Shown: positions 5,567-12,697 of the stretch, piece by piece
Layout: the number at the start of each line of letters is the position of its first letter
Position numbering within the stretch: position 1 is the first letter of the stretch
Source: an uncultured Oscillospiraceae bacterium
Lineage (GTDB): Bacteria; Bacillota; Clostridia; Oscillospirales; Acutalibacteraceae
Reading direction: 5' to 3'
DNA: 18,039 nt
Assembly: GCA_900544375.1 (NCBI GenBank)
Contig: UQUZ01000052.1
Coordinates: 1 to 18,039 of the forward strand
The notes under the pieces: generated by a model
The model's input: the letters and a program-made list of their open reading frames with translations, nothing else
Told to the model about the DNA's origin: nothing
Database searches by the model: none
Program-made: the position numbers and the translations under genes

Positions 5567-6952
5567 ATGGTCAGCAATATGATCAATTCCAACAACATCG
5601 ACTTTTCGGAGATCACGCCGCAGATTCACGAACTTGCCCAGCGGTGTGTCAGCAAAAACGCAATCGACCCTACGCTTTATACAAAATATCAGGTCAATCG
5701 CGGCCTGCGCGATTTAAACGGCAAAGGCGTTTTGACAGGGCTTACGGAAATTTCTGAAATTCAATCCTCCATGGAGGTGGACGGGCAGACCGTTTCCTGC
5801 GAAGGAAAGCTGTTTTACCGCGGCGTGAATGTTGAGGATATTGTAGCCGGATTTTTGAAAGAAAAGCGCTTTGGCTTTGAAGAAACCGTTTACCTCTTGC
5901 TGTTCGGCGACCTGCCGACGAAGGAGCAGCTGGATGAATTCACCCAACTGCTCGCCCGCTACCGCTCTCTGCCCCCAAGCTTTGTGCGTGATGTGATTTT
6001 GAAAGCGCCGAGCTCTGATATGATGAATACGCTGGCGCGCAGCGTGCTGACACTTTATTCTTACGACAACAATGCAAACGATATCAGCATTGATAACGTG
6101 CTGCGTCAATGCCTGCAATTGATCGCATCCTTCCCTCTTCTGTCCGTTTACGGCTATCACGCCTACAATTATTACCACAACGGCGAGAGCCTCTTTATCC
6201 ATAACCCGTTGCCGGAGCTGTCCACAGCGGAAAATATTCTGCGCATCCTGCGCCCGGACAGCAGCTATACGGAGCTGGAAGCCAAAATTCTCGACCTTGC
6301 CCTTGTGCTCCATGCGGAGCACGGCGGCGGCAACAACTCCACCTTTACGACGCACGTCGTCTCTTCCTCCGGGACGGACACCTATTCCACCGTTGCCGCT
6401 TCTCTCGGCTCGCTCAAGGGGCCGAAGCACGGCGGCGCAAACATCAAGGTTGTGCAGATGTTTGAGGATATGAAGCGCAACATTGCAAACTGGAAGAATG
6501 AAGATGAGGTTGCCGTTTACCTCAAAAAGCTCCTGCACAAAGAGGCATTTGACTGCGCCGGCTTGATTTACGGAATGGGGCACGCTGTTTATTCTCTCTC
6601 CGACCCGCGCGCCAATATCTTTAAAGGCTTTGTAGAGCGGCTGTCTGAGGAAAAGGGCCGCACGGATGAATATGAGCTCTATTCCACCGTTGCAAAGCTT
6701 GCCCCGCAAATCATTGCTGAAGAACGCAAAATCTATAAAGGCGTCAGCGCGAATATTGATTTTTACAGCGGCTTTGTCTACAGCATGCTCGACCTGCCAA
6801 TGGAACTTTATACGCCGATTTTTGCCATCTCCCGCATTGCGGGCTGGAGCGCGCACCGTATTGAGGAGCTCATCAACGCCGGCAAAATTATTCGCCCAGC
6901 TTACCGCAACGTGGCAGCGCGCAGGCCTTATATCGCGCTTTCCGATCGTTAA
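5567..6952 (+). CDS. gltA: Citrate synthase (Si type)
   Basis: About 461 residues. It condenses acetyl-CoA with oxaloacetate to citrate, feeding 2-oxoglutarate and glutamate synthesis in an anaerobe with an incomplete TCA cycle. The catalytic triad is readable: His in GPKHGGANIK, His in GMGHAVYSLSDPRA, and Asp in SANIDFYSGFVY. The C-terminal arginine motif is RIAGWSAHRIEE. The N-terminal half holds FYRGVNVEDIV, the usual substrate-pocket segment. Length fits the long clostridial forms. The start could be ATG 5567 or ATG 5579, both served by AAGGAAAGG. The gene is monocistronic, with its own promoter and a strong terminator. A long antisense open frame (5714-6994) is a codon-bias shadow. Confidence 0.95.
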   Translation: MVSNMINSNNIDFSEITPQIHELAQRCVSKNAIDPTLYTKYQVNRGLRDLNGKGVLTGLTEISEIQSSMEVDGQTVSCEGKLFYRGVNVEDIVAGFLKEKRFGFEETVYLLLFGDLPTKEQLDEFTQLLARYRSLPPSFVRDVILKAPSSDMMNTLARSVLTLYSYDNNANDISIDNVLRQCLQLIASFPLLSVYGYHAYNYYHNGESLFIHNPLPELSTAENILRILRPDSSYTELEAKILDLALVLHAEHGGGNNSTFTTHVVSSSGTDTYSTVAASLGSLKGPKHGGANIKVVQMFEDMKRNIANWKNEDEVAVYLKKLLHKEAFDCAGLIYGMGHAVYSLSDPRANIFKGFVERLSEEKGRTDEYELYSTVAKLAPQIIAEERKIYKGVSANIDFYSGFVYSMLDLPMELYTPIFAISRIAGWSAHRIEELINAGKIIRPAYRNVAARRPYIALSDR

Positions 6953-6965
6953 TCGAATGCCCATT

Positions 6966-7018
6966 GCCTGAAAATCAGATCGGATGCCTGCCATCCGGAT
7001 GGTTTTCAGGCTTTTTTT
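6966..7018 (+). terminator. Terminator of citrate synthase
   Basis: GCCTGAAAA (6966-6974) pairs with TTTTCAGGC (7003-7011), with an inner CGGATG/CATCCG hairpin, followed by seven T (7012-7018). It lies only 31 bases before the next start codon. Confidence 0.85.
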
Positions 7019-7048
7019 CTACCTATCATGAAATGGAGGCCGCCCCTG

Positions 7049-8494
7049 ATGAAAAACAGCACCCGTTACCTGCTCTCCCACCTTGCAACAAGGCTTGGTA
7101 TCGCCGCCTTCTACTCCTCCATGCACCTACACCCGGCGGGATGCGAAATGCCGCCAGAGCAAAAGCGCACCCCCGCCGCCTGCGTTTCCAGCATTCATCT
7201 GGAGGCCGCGCAAGGTTTTCTTGCCACAAAGGGTATGGGAGGATGGCGATGCGCTGGGAAAGGCGTTTCTGAAATGACGTTTGCCTTCCCGAAAAAAACG
7301 CGCGTCAATACCCTTGTGCTGCGGGAGGCAGGCAGCCACATCCGTCATTTCGCCTTGGAATGCTGGAAAGACGGCGCATGGCTCCGCTTTTATGAGAGCG
7401 ATAAGGTAGAGCGCTACCGCTACTGCTCCTTCCCGGCGCAGCAATCCACAAAATACCGCCTGCTCATTTTAAAAACCTGGGGCGCCGCTAAGGTGACAGA
7501 GTGTTCTTTTTACGATTTATCCAAACAGCATCGGCAGCAACCCTTCCGCGTGAGTGCCTACATGCGCTTTGATACAGAAGAATTCCTCGCTTTTACACAG
7601 AAGGGGCGCGACGCATTCTCCCGGCATTTTGAAACGGTCAACGAGGTAATTCTTTTTGATACGCTAAAATGGTCGAAGGGCGGCGCCGTATGGTTTAACT
7701 ACCGCGACGCCTCGCAGACAAACGAGGAGGCCAAACAGACCTGGTTTCAACATGCCGCCGAAGCCCGCAAAGTGATTGAAAAGAGCGGCCGACCGGTGAA
7801 AGTGCTCGCCTCCTTCTTCCAGCCCGGGAAGGACACTGTAGAATCCCTAGAAAACCATATGGAACCGCTTATCGAAGCGCTTACCGCTTTCCTGCGGGAG
7901 GCGAAGCTCGACGGCATTGAATTCGACTGGGAATTCCCCAAGGGCAAAAGGGAATGGGCGCTGTTCAGCAAATTTCTTGTGAACTTAAAGCAGCGGCTCA
8001 TGCAGGACGGTAGGATCCTGGCGGTCGCATTGGCAGATTGGGGGGTTCATCTCTCGCCCGAGGCAGTGCGGGCGATCGACCAGCTCTCTTACATGGCATA
8101 CGACATCAACGATATAAACGGCTATCACGCCTCCTTCGGCCGCGCCGCAGTGCGCGCGGTGGAATATGCGGAGAAATGTGGATTCCGCCGAGAGCAGATC
8201 AACCTAGGCCTCCCCTACTATGGCCGCCCGACCTACAAGGGGGAGTATTGGCCCCTCTGGAAAGACGCCCAGGTGGGCTATTGGCAGAATTATGCCCCGC
8301 AAATCACTTTTGACGGCATTGAAATGGACGCCTACTATAACTGCCCCGGCATGGTGGCGGATAAAACGGCCTTTGCCTTGCAGATGGGGCTGGGCGGCGT
8401 GATGATCTTTCCGCTGAATGCAGACCGTCCGCATGGGAATCCCCTCTGCCTGACGGATGCGATCCGCCGCACGATCGAGGAGCGAGTAGAATAA
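7049..8494 (+). CDS. Glycoside hydrolase family 18 protein with N-terminal discoidin-like domain
   Basis: A 481-residue protein. Residues about 45-157 look like an F5/8C (discoidin, CBM32-like) carbohydrate-binding beta-sandwich. Residues about 165-475 form a GH18 TIM barrel. Its catalytic strand reads KLDGIEFDWEFP; the acid Glu is about residue 295, with Glu replacing the first Asp of DGxDxDxE. SYMAYD matches the substrate-assisting MxYD motif, and GLPYYGRP is also typical. GH18 enzymes cleave beta-1,4 GlcNAc linkages in chitin, peptidoglycan or N-glycans. The final strand reads VMIFPL, with Phe where chitinases have a Trp. ATG 7049 follows TGGAGG by nine bases. No convincing signal peptide is visible, so it may act inside the cell, in the mother cell, or leave unconventionally. 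Substrate is unknown. Confidence 0.82.
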   Translation: MKNSTRYLLSHLATRLGIAAFYSSMHLHPAGCEMPPEQKRTPAACVSSIHLEAAQGFLATKGMGGWRCAGKGVSEMTFAFPKKTRVNTLVLREAGSHIRHFALECWKDGAWLRFYESDKVERYRYCSFPAQQSTKYRLLILKTWGAAKVTECSFYDLSKQHRQQPFRVSAYMRFDTEEFLAFTQKGRDAFSRHFETVNEVILFDTLKWSKGGAVWFNYRDASQTNEEAKQTWFQHAAEARKVIEKSGRPVKVLASFFQPGKDTVESLENHMEPLIEALTAFLREAKLDGIEFDWEFPKGKREWALFSKFLVNLKQRLMQDGRILAVALADWGVHLSPEAVRAIDQLSYMAYDINDINGYHASFGRAAVRAVEYAEKCGFRREQINLGLPYYGRPTYKGEYWPLWKDAQVGYWQNYAPQITFDGIEMDAYYNCPGMVADKTAFALQMGLGGVMIFPLNADRPHGNPLCLTDAIRRTIEERVE

Positions 8495-8517
8495 AAGAAT
8501 CGGGAACGGAGAAAACA

Positions 8518-9237
8518 ATGCATTTTGAAATACGACAAAATATCCCCGCCTATTTGGCGGACTTAAATCACTGGCTTGCGGAAACCCGGGATGATCCGCT
8601 AGAAGAGATGAGCAATTTTTTTACGGAACGGGTATCCACCTATGAGGAACATATGGCGCGCTGGAACGAGGCCTATCGATCCATGGCGGAGCGCATCCCA
8701 GACAATTGCGGCTCCCTGCTTGATCTTGGATGTGGTACAGGGCTGGAGCTAAATGCCATTTTGAAGCGTTTTCCCGGCCTGCACGTAACCGGCATCGACC
8801 TTTGCGAACCGATGCTCGCGGTGCTCCGGCAAAAACACCCGAGCGCGTTGCTCACTTTGCGCTGTGAGGATTATTTCGAGGCGGAGCTTGGCATGGAGGC
8901 CTTCGACACTGCGATATCGTTTGAAAGCCTGCATCACTTTCAGCCCGCTAAGAAGGAAGAGCTGTTCCGAAAGCTGTATCAGGCCTTGAAGCCTGGCGGC
9001 CTATATCTAGAATGCGACTATATTGCCTGCTGTGCGCAGGAAGAAAGGCTGCTCATGGATGTTTGTGCGCAGAAACGCGCGCGGGAAGGCATCCCTGAGG
9101 GGCTGTTCGTGCACTTTGATACGCCGTTGACATTGGAGCATGAAACAGAGCTGCTCGAACGGGCCGGGTTTCAGGCGGTGGAGGCATTGGCCTGCTTTGA
9201 CGGTGCAACGCTGATCCAAGCAAGAAAAGCGGAATAA
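8518..9237 (+). CDS. Class I SAM-dependent methyltransferase
   Basis: A 239-residue Rossmann-fold methyltransferase. Motif I is LLDLGCGTGLEL (67-78), motif II has GIDLCEPMLAVLR, and the post-motif segment AFDTAISFESLHHF is followed by LKPGGLYLECDY. This order is typical of methyltransferase domain families 25/12 acting on small molecules or lipids. The substrate cannot be inferred. The ribosome binding site is ACGGAG, seven bases before the ATG. It lies 23 bases after the GH18 gene with no terminator between, so the two are probably cotranscribed, and a strong terminator follows. Confidence 0.85.
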   Translation: MHFEIRQNIPAYLADLNHWLAETRDDPLEEMSNFFTERVSTYEEHMARWNEAYRSMAERIPDNCGSLLDLGCGTGLELNAILKRFPGLHVTGIDLCEPMLAVLRQKHPSALLTLRCEDYFEAELGMEAFDTAISFESLHHFQPAKKEELFRKLYQALKPGGLYLECDYIACCAQEERLLMDVCAQKRAREGIPEGLFVHFDTPLTLEHETELLERAGFQAVEALACFDGATLIQARKAE

Positions 9238-9270
9238 AAACGATGCCGCCTGAATGGATAAAACGTCAAC

Positions 9271-9313
9271 CACGCCGCAAAATGCTTTTTTGCATTTTGC
9301 GGCGTGATTTTTT
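9271..9313 (+). terminator. Terminator of the GH18-methyltransferase unit
   Basis: A perfect 15-bp stem (CACGCCGCAAAATGC and complement) with a T6 loop is followed by ATTTTTTATT. The stretch from here to 9421 holds nothing else I can identify. Confidence 0.9.
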
Positions 9314-9421
9314 ATTACGAAGCGAAGCGAGTAACAAAGCAATACCAGCCATCACCACATAAATCACAGAGATACGCATCTCTTACGTAAGCAGTTAACT
9401 ACCGGCTATTTTTTTATAAGC

Positions 9422-9676
9422 CTAGGAATCTTCTTTCCCATCCATTAAAAATTCATAGGTCACTTGAAATACTTCAGCAATGGCGCGCAACCTAATATCT
9501 GTTACGAAACGTTTATTGGTTTCAATACGAGTAATGACGTTTTTATCAATATCAAACCCTTTTAATTGTACAATCTGTGCCAAATCCCGTTGAGATAGAT
9601 GCTCCCTCTTTCTCAGCTCCTTTAGCCGGGAACCAATTAAGTTTTTCTCTCCCAATTGTCCACGCGGCTTTGGCAT
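9422..9676 (-). CDS. Small XRE-family (Cro/C1) transcriptional regulator
   Basis: An 84-residue DNA-binding protein made almost entirely of one HTH_3 domain. It contains IGSRLKELRKREHLSQRDLA, then VQLKGFDIDKNVITRIETN, then RFVTDIRLRAIAEVFQVTYE. ATG 9676 (MPKPRG) follows GGAG by nine bases. The frame extends to 9772 without a ribosome binding site. It is a clear paralogue of the two regulators at 15228 and 15600, sharing K-N-x-I-x-R-I-E and R-x-V-x-D-I. It faces a degenerate XRE gene across a 130-bp divergent region, a layout typical of phage or integrative-element switches. Target genes are unknown; autoregulation is likely. Confidence 0.85.
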   Translation of the reverse strand: MPKPRGQLGEKNLIGSRLKELRKREHLSQRDLAQIVQLKGFDIDKNVITRIETNKRFVTDIRLRAIAEVFQVTYEFLMDGKEDS

Positions 9677-9699
9677 AATTGTTCTCTCCATTCTAGCGT

Positions 9700-9772
9700 T
9701 TGTATCATTTTTTGCACTTTTTATTGATTCTACGCGATTGAAGTGGTAAGATCGGTTATAAAAGTGATACAA
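9700..9772. repeat. Inverted repeat TTGTATCA/TGATACAA in a divergent XRE control region
   Basis: TTGTATCA (9700-9707) and TGATACAA (9765-9772) are perfect complements, 57 bp apart. Each lies beside a CACTTTT or AAAAGTG segment. They flank a plausible plus-strand promoter (TTGATT 9724-9729, 17 bp, TAAGAT 9747-9752). They are candidate operators for the regulator at 9422. Confidence 0.35.
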
Positions 9773-9806
9773 AAAGAATAGAAAAGAGTATTTTCATGAA
9801 AACCAC

Positions 9807-9996
9807 ATGATTAGGGGACAAAATATCATTATACCGAAAAAAGTAAAATCTATCTCAAAAGCAAGTTGCCCAACTAACAGGTATCGGTTTAGATACCTAC
9901 ATGAAGCATGAGAGCGGCATTTTTAGGCCTTCGATCAAAAATCCGGTTCTATTATCAAAAATATTTCGGATAACGCCTGATGAATTGCTCTCCTAA
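9807..9996 (+). pseudogene. Frameshifted XRE-family regulator
   Basis: ATG 9807 opens MIRGQNIII and soon runs into a stop. From about 9853 the next frame reads SQKQVAQLTGIGLDTYMKHE, then a segment ending ITPDELLS and TAA at 9994-9996, a clear HTH_3 helix set. The total of 190 bases is one more than a multiple of three, as expected of a single-base insertion near the A-rich stretch at 9835-9855. Intact, it would be about 62 residues. It is divergent from the XRE gene at 9422, as cro is from cI. Confidence 0.6.
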
Positions 9997-10115
9997 TTTT
10001 TGATATGGCTGCGATATTTGCACGATGGGTTTTTAGACGCTCCCCCTGTTCAAACGTATCACACAGCCAGCTCAGATCATCAATCTACATATTCCCTCTT
10101 TTAAAAATAAATACC

Positions 10116-10148
10116 AACGGCCCGGCAGTCTATGACCGCCGGGCCGTT
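10116..10148 (-). terminator. Terminator of hisHF
   Basis: AACGGCCCGGC and its complement form an 11-bp GC-rich stem, extended by GTC/GAC. On the minus strand it is followed by TGGTATTTATTTTT. It lies eight bases after the hisF stop. The stretch 9997-10115 before it shows no gene. Confidence 0.8.
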
Positions 10149-10155
10149 TCTCTAT

Positions 10156-10917
10156 TTAATCCATCCGTACTGGCACACCGCGCCCGCCCAAATATTCCTT
10201 CAGCTCCCTAATCGGAATTTCGTTGAAGTGAAACAGCGACGCGGCCAGCACCGCATCAGCCTTCCCCTGTGTAAACGCATCATAGAAATGCGCCTTTGCA
10301 CCCGCGCCGCCGGATGCGATCACCGGGATGCCGACCCGCTCTGAGACCGCACGCGTCAGCGCAAGATCATAGCCCTGCTTTTGGCCGTCACAATCCATGC
10401 TGGTCAGGAGAATTTCACCCGCACCGCGCTGCTCGGCCTCCATAGCCCATGCGACTGCGTCGATCCCCGTCGGAATCCGGCCTCCATTGAGATAAACCTC
10501 CCAGCCGCCCGTACCGCGCCGTTTTGCATCAATCGCACACACAACGCACTGGCTGCCAAATTTATAGGCCGCATCACTGATGAGCTGCGGGTTGCGAACC
10601 GCCGCGGAATTGACGCTGATTTTATCCGCACCCGCACGCAGAAGCTGCGTGAAATCCTCCACACTCGAAATGCCGCCGCCAACCGTGAATGGGATGAAAA
10701 TGGAATTTGCCACGCGTGTGACGATCTCCACCATGGTGCCTCTCCCCTCATGGGTTGCCGTGATATCGAGCAACACCAGCTCGTCCGCGCCCTTTTGATC
10801 GTAGGCAATCGCGCATTCAACCGGATCACCTGCGTCTCGAAGATTGACGAAGCTCACGCCTTTGACAACGCGCCCGTTTTTTACATCTAAACAGGGAATA
10901 ATCCGCTTCGCATACAT
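10156..10917 (-). CDS. hisF: Imidazole glycerol phosphate synthase subunit HisF (cyclase)
   Basis: A 253-residue (beta-alpha)8 barrel enzyme of histidine synthesis. With ammonia from HisH it converts PRFAR to imidazole glycerol phosphate and AICAR. The two catalytic aspartates are at the canonical positions: Asp11 in RIIPCLDVKNGRVVKG and Asp130 in VVCAIDAKRR. Phosphate-binding loops VGGGISSVEDF and ASGGAGA are present. ATG 10917 shares its first base with the last base of the hisH stop (TAATG), and AAAGGAG lies upstream inside hisH, so the two subunits are translationally coupled. Upstream in-frame sequence is hisH in another frame. The full his operon is not here. Confidence 0.97.
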   Translation of the reverse strand: MYAKRIIPCLDVKNGRVVKGVSFVNLRDAGDPVECAIAYDQKGADELVLLDITATHEGRGTMVEIVTRVANSIFIPFTVGGGISSVEDFTQLLRAGADKISVNSAAVRNPQLISDAAYKFGSQCVVCAIDAKRRGTGGWEVYLNGGRIPTGIDAVAWAMEAEQRGAGEILLTSMDCDGQKQGYDLALTRAVSERVGIPVIASGGAGAKAHFYDAFTQGKADAVLAASLFHFNEIPIRELKEYLGGRGVPVRMD

Positions 10918-11549
10918 TAGCCTCTCTCCTTTCCCGCCATAGCGGCAAAGTTGCGCAGGATTTGCAGGCCAACCCGACCACTCTTTTCCGGATGGAACTG
11001 GGTGGCGCAAAGGCCGCCCTTTTGAACCGCCGCGTCAATCAATGCGCCATATTCTGTGCGCGCCGCTACCTCGGAAGCATCCGCTGCCTGCAAATAATAG
11101 GAATGGACAAAATAAACGTAAGCGTCCTGCGAGATCCCTTGGAAAATCCCTTCCGGCTGGGTGATGGAAAGAGAATTCCAGCCGATATGCGGCACCTTCA
11201 GCCCATCCTTTTGTGGAATGCGTAAAATTTTGCCCTGTAATACGCCAAGCCCTGCCACTCCGGGGGACTCTTCAGAAGCCTCAAACAGAAGCTGAAGCCC
11301 CAGACAAATGCCCAAAAAAGGCTTGCCGCTCTGCGCCGCTTCTATCACCGTGTCCGTCAGGCCGCTGGCCCGCATGGAATCCATCGCATCTGCAAATGAA
11401 CCAACGCCCGGCAGGATCACCGCATCCGCTGAGCGGATCGCCTCGGCGTCCTTGGTGATCACCGACGGTGCGCCGATGAAATCCAGCGCCTTTTTCACGC
11501 TTTGCAGGTTGCCAGCTCCATAATCCACAATGGCAATTGTTTCTTTCAA
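10917..11549 (-). CDS. hisH: Imidazole glycerol phosphate synthase subunit HisH (glutaminase)
   Basis: A 210-residue class I glutamine amidotransferase that supplies ammonia to HisF. The nucleophile is Cys in PFLGICLGLQLLFE, and the His-x-Glu pair is in CATQFHPEKSG. The N-terminus TIAIVDYGAGNLQSV and the oxyanion segment ILPGVGSFADAM are typical. I chose TTG 11549 because the ATG at 11579 lies upstream of the transcription start expected from the -10 box at 11580-11585. Also, AAAGGGGTGGGAGG directly precedes the TTG. It is first of a two-gene hisH-hisF unit. Confidence 0.95.
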   Translation of the reverse strand: MKETIAIVDYGAGNLQSVKKALDFIGAPSVITKDAEAIRSADAVILPGVGSFADAMDSMRASGLTDTVIEAAQSGKPFLGICLGLQLLFEASEESPGVAGLGVLQGKILRIPQKDGLKVPHIGWNSLSITQPEGIFQGISQDAYVYFVHSYYLQAADASEVAARTEYGALIDAAVQKGGLCATQFHPEKSGRVGLQILRNFAAMAGKERG

Positions 11550-11579
11550 TCCTCCCACCCCTTTGTTGGTATGCGTCAT

Positions 11580-11608
11580 ATTTTAACATGATATCAGAGA
11601 AAAGTGAA
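11580..11608 (-). promoter_or_regulatory. Sigma-A promoter of hisHF
   Basis: On the minus strand TTCACT (11603-11608), 17 bp, TAAAAT (11580-11585). The expected start near 11573 leaves a leader of only about 24 nt to TTG 11549, which excludes a T-box or leader-peptide attenuator. Confidence 0.55.
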
Positions 11609-11733
11609 GGGGAAGGCGCACTCTTTCTAATGAAAAATCGAACAAAACGACTGTTATCGGGCCTTCTATCTCATCCAATCAGGCCGGTTGATTTTTAAAC
11701 TGATCCGAGAGCTCAAGCAACAGCAGGTTTTCA

Positions 11734-12522
11734 CTATCCCAGCGCAATATCCAACACCATCATCACTGCAAAGCCTAGCATCGCGCCCGCCGTACCGGCA
11801 TGGCTGTGTTCTCCCATATGCATTTCCGGCACCAGCTCCTCTACCACCACATAGATCATCGCGCCGGCGGCAAACGACAGGGTGAACGGCATAATCGGGG
11901 CGATCAAGATAGCAAGCAGCGCGCCGAACACACCTGCCACGGGCTCCACCACGCCGGATAACCCACCGTATAAGAACGCTTTGCCCTTTGACACACCCTC
12001 TTTTTGCAGCGGAAGAGAAATGGCCGCCCCTTCCGGCACATTTTGCAGCGCCATGCCAAGGCTCAGCGCCATCGCGCCCGCCAGCGTAGCATACCCGCCC
12101 TCTGCCGCAGCGGCAAAGGAAAGGCCGACTGCTAGACCCTCCGGGATATTATGAAGCGTAACGGCCAGCACAAGCATTGTCGTGCGCTTAAGCGAGCTTT
12201 TCATACCCTCGGGCTTTTCCGCCCCCAAGTGCAGATGGGGCAGCAACCGGTCAAGCAAAAACAGGAACACGCCGCCGGCCAAAAATCCGGCTACAGCGGG
12301 CAGCCATTCGTTTTTTCCCTGCTCACGCGCCATATCGATTGCTGGTATTAAAAGCGACCAGACAGACGCAGCAATCATCACGCCGGCCGCAAAACCGAGA
12401 AACGCCTTATGCGTGTTGATAGACGCCTCTTTTTTCACAAAAAAGACCATTGCCGCTCCGGCAACCGTTGCCAAGAAGGTAAAGCTCGTGCCTAACAGGG
12501 CAAGAACAACGGGATGCTCCAT
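11734..12522 (-). CDS. ZIP family metal transporter (ZupT/GufA-like)
   Basis: A 262-residue polytopic membrane protein that brings divalent metals (zinc, perhaps iron or manganese) into the cytoplasm. The metal-binding signatures of transmembrane helices 4 and 5 are intact: LHNIPEGLAVG (about 123-133) and ALQNVPEGAAIS (158-169). About eight hydrophobic segments are visible, with a His-containing loop PHLHLG (95-100) and a late HMGEHSH (235-241). ATG 12522 has AGAGGAGGGG five bases upstream. It is a single-gene unit with its own promoter and a palindrome at the ribosome binding site. It lies downstream of the spo0A terminator. Metal preference is unproven. Confidence 0.9.
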   Translation of the reverse strand: MEHPVVLALLGTSFTFLATVAGAAMVFFVKKEASINTHKAFLGFAAGVMIAASVWSLLIPAIDMAREQGKNEWLPAVAGFLAGGVFLFLLDRLLPHLHLGAEKPEGMKSSLKRTTMLVLAVTLHNIPEGLAVGLSFAAAAEGGYATLAGAMALSLGMALQNVPEGAAISLPLQKEGVSKGKAFLYGGLSGVVEPVAGVFGALLAILIAPIMPFTLSFAAGAMIYVVVEELVPEMHMGEHSHAGTAGAMLGFAVMMVLDIALG

Positions 12523-12535
12523 AAAAACCCCTCCT

Positions 12536-12553
12536 CTAATCTCATTGGATTAG
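12536..12553 (-). promoter_or_regulatory. Palindrome beside the ZIP ribosome binding site
   Basis: CTAATC and GATTAG separated by six bases form a perfect inverted repeat between the promoter and start codon. One arm touches the AGAGGAG ribosome binding site. It could be a metal-regulator operator or an RNA hairpin. It matches no regulator site I know. Confidence 0.35.
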
Positions 12554-12573
12554 CAATATTCTTTACGATAAAA

Positions 12574-12602
12574 AGCATACCATACTTCCACATCAGCTGC
12601 AA
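12574..12602 (-). promoter_or_regulatory. Sigma-A promoter of the ZIP transporter
   Basis: On the minus strand TTGCAG (12597-12602), 17 bp, TATGCT (12574-12579). It lies just after the spo0A terminator. Confidence 0.6.
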
Positions 12603-12619
12603 TCCCAATCAAAATAAAG

Positions 12620-12660
12620 CAGGAGCCGCTGCCAAAGCAATTGCAAAGCAGCGGCCCCTG
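12620..12660 (-). terminator. Terminator of spo0A
   Basis: CAGGAGCCGCTGC (12620-12632) pairs with GCAGCGGCCCCTG (12648-12660) with one mismatch and a 15-base loop. On the minus strand it is followed by TTTATTTTG. It begins 37 bases after the spo0A stop. Confidence 0.8.
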
Positions 12661-12697
12661 TAAAAAGGAGTGGGATGAGAACAGAAAAAATCAAATG

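Noticed and set aside
5714..6994. 426-codon antisense open frame opposite citrate synthase
   Set aside because: It is a codon-bias shadow: no ribosome binding site, no recognisable domain, and the sense strand is a clear enzyme.
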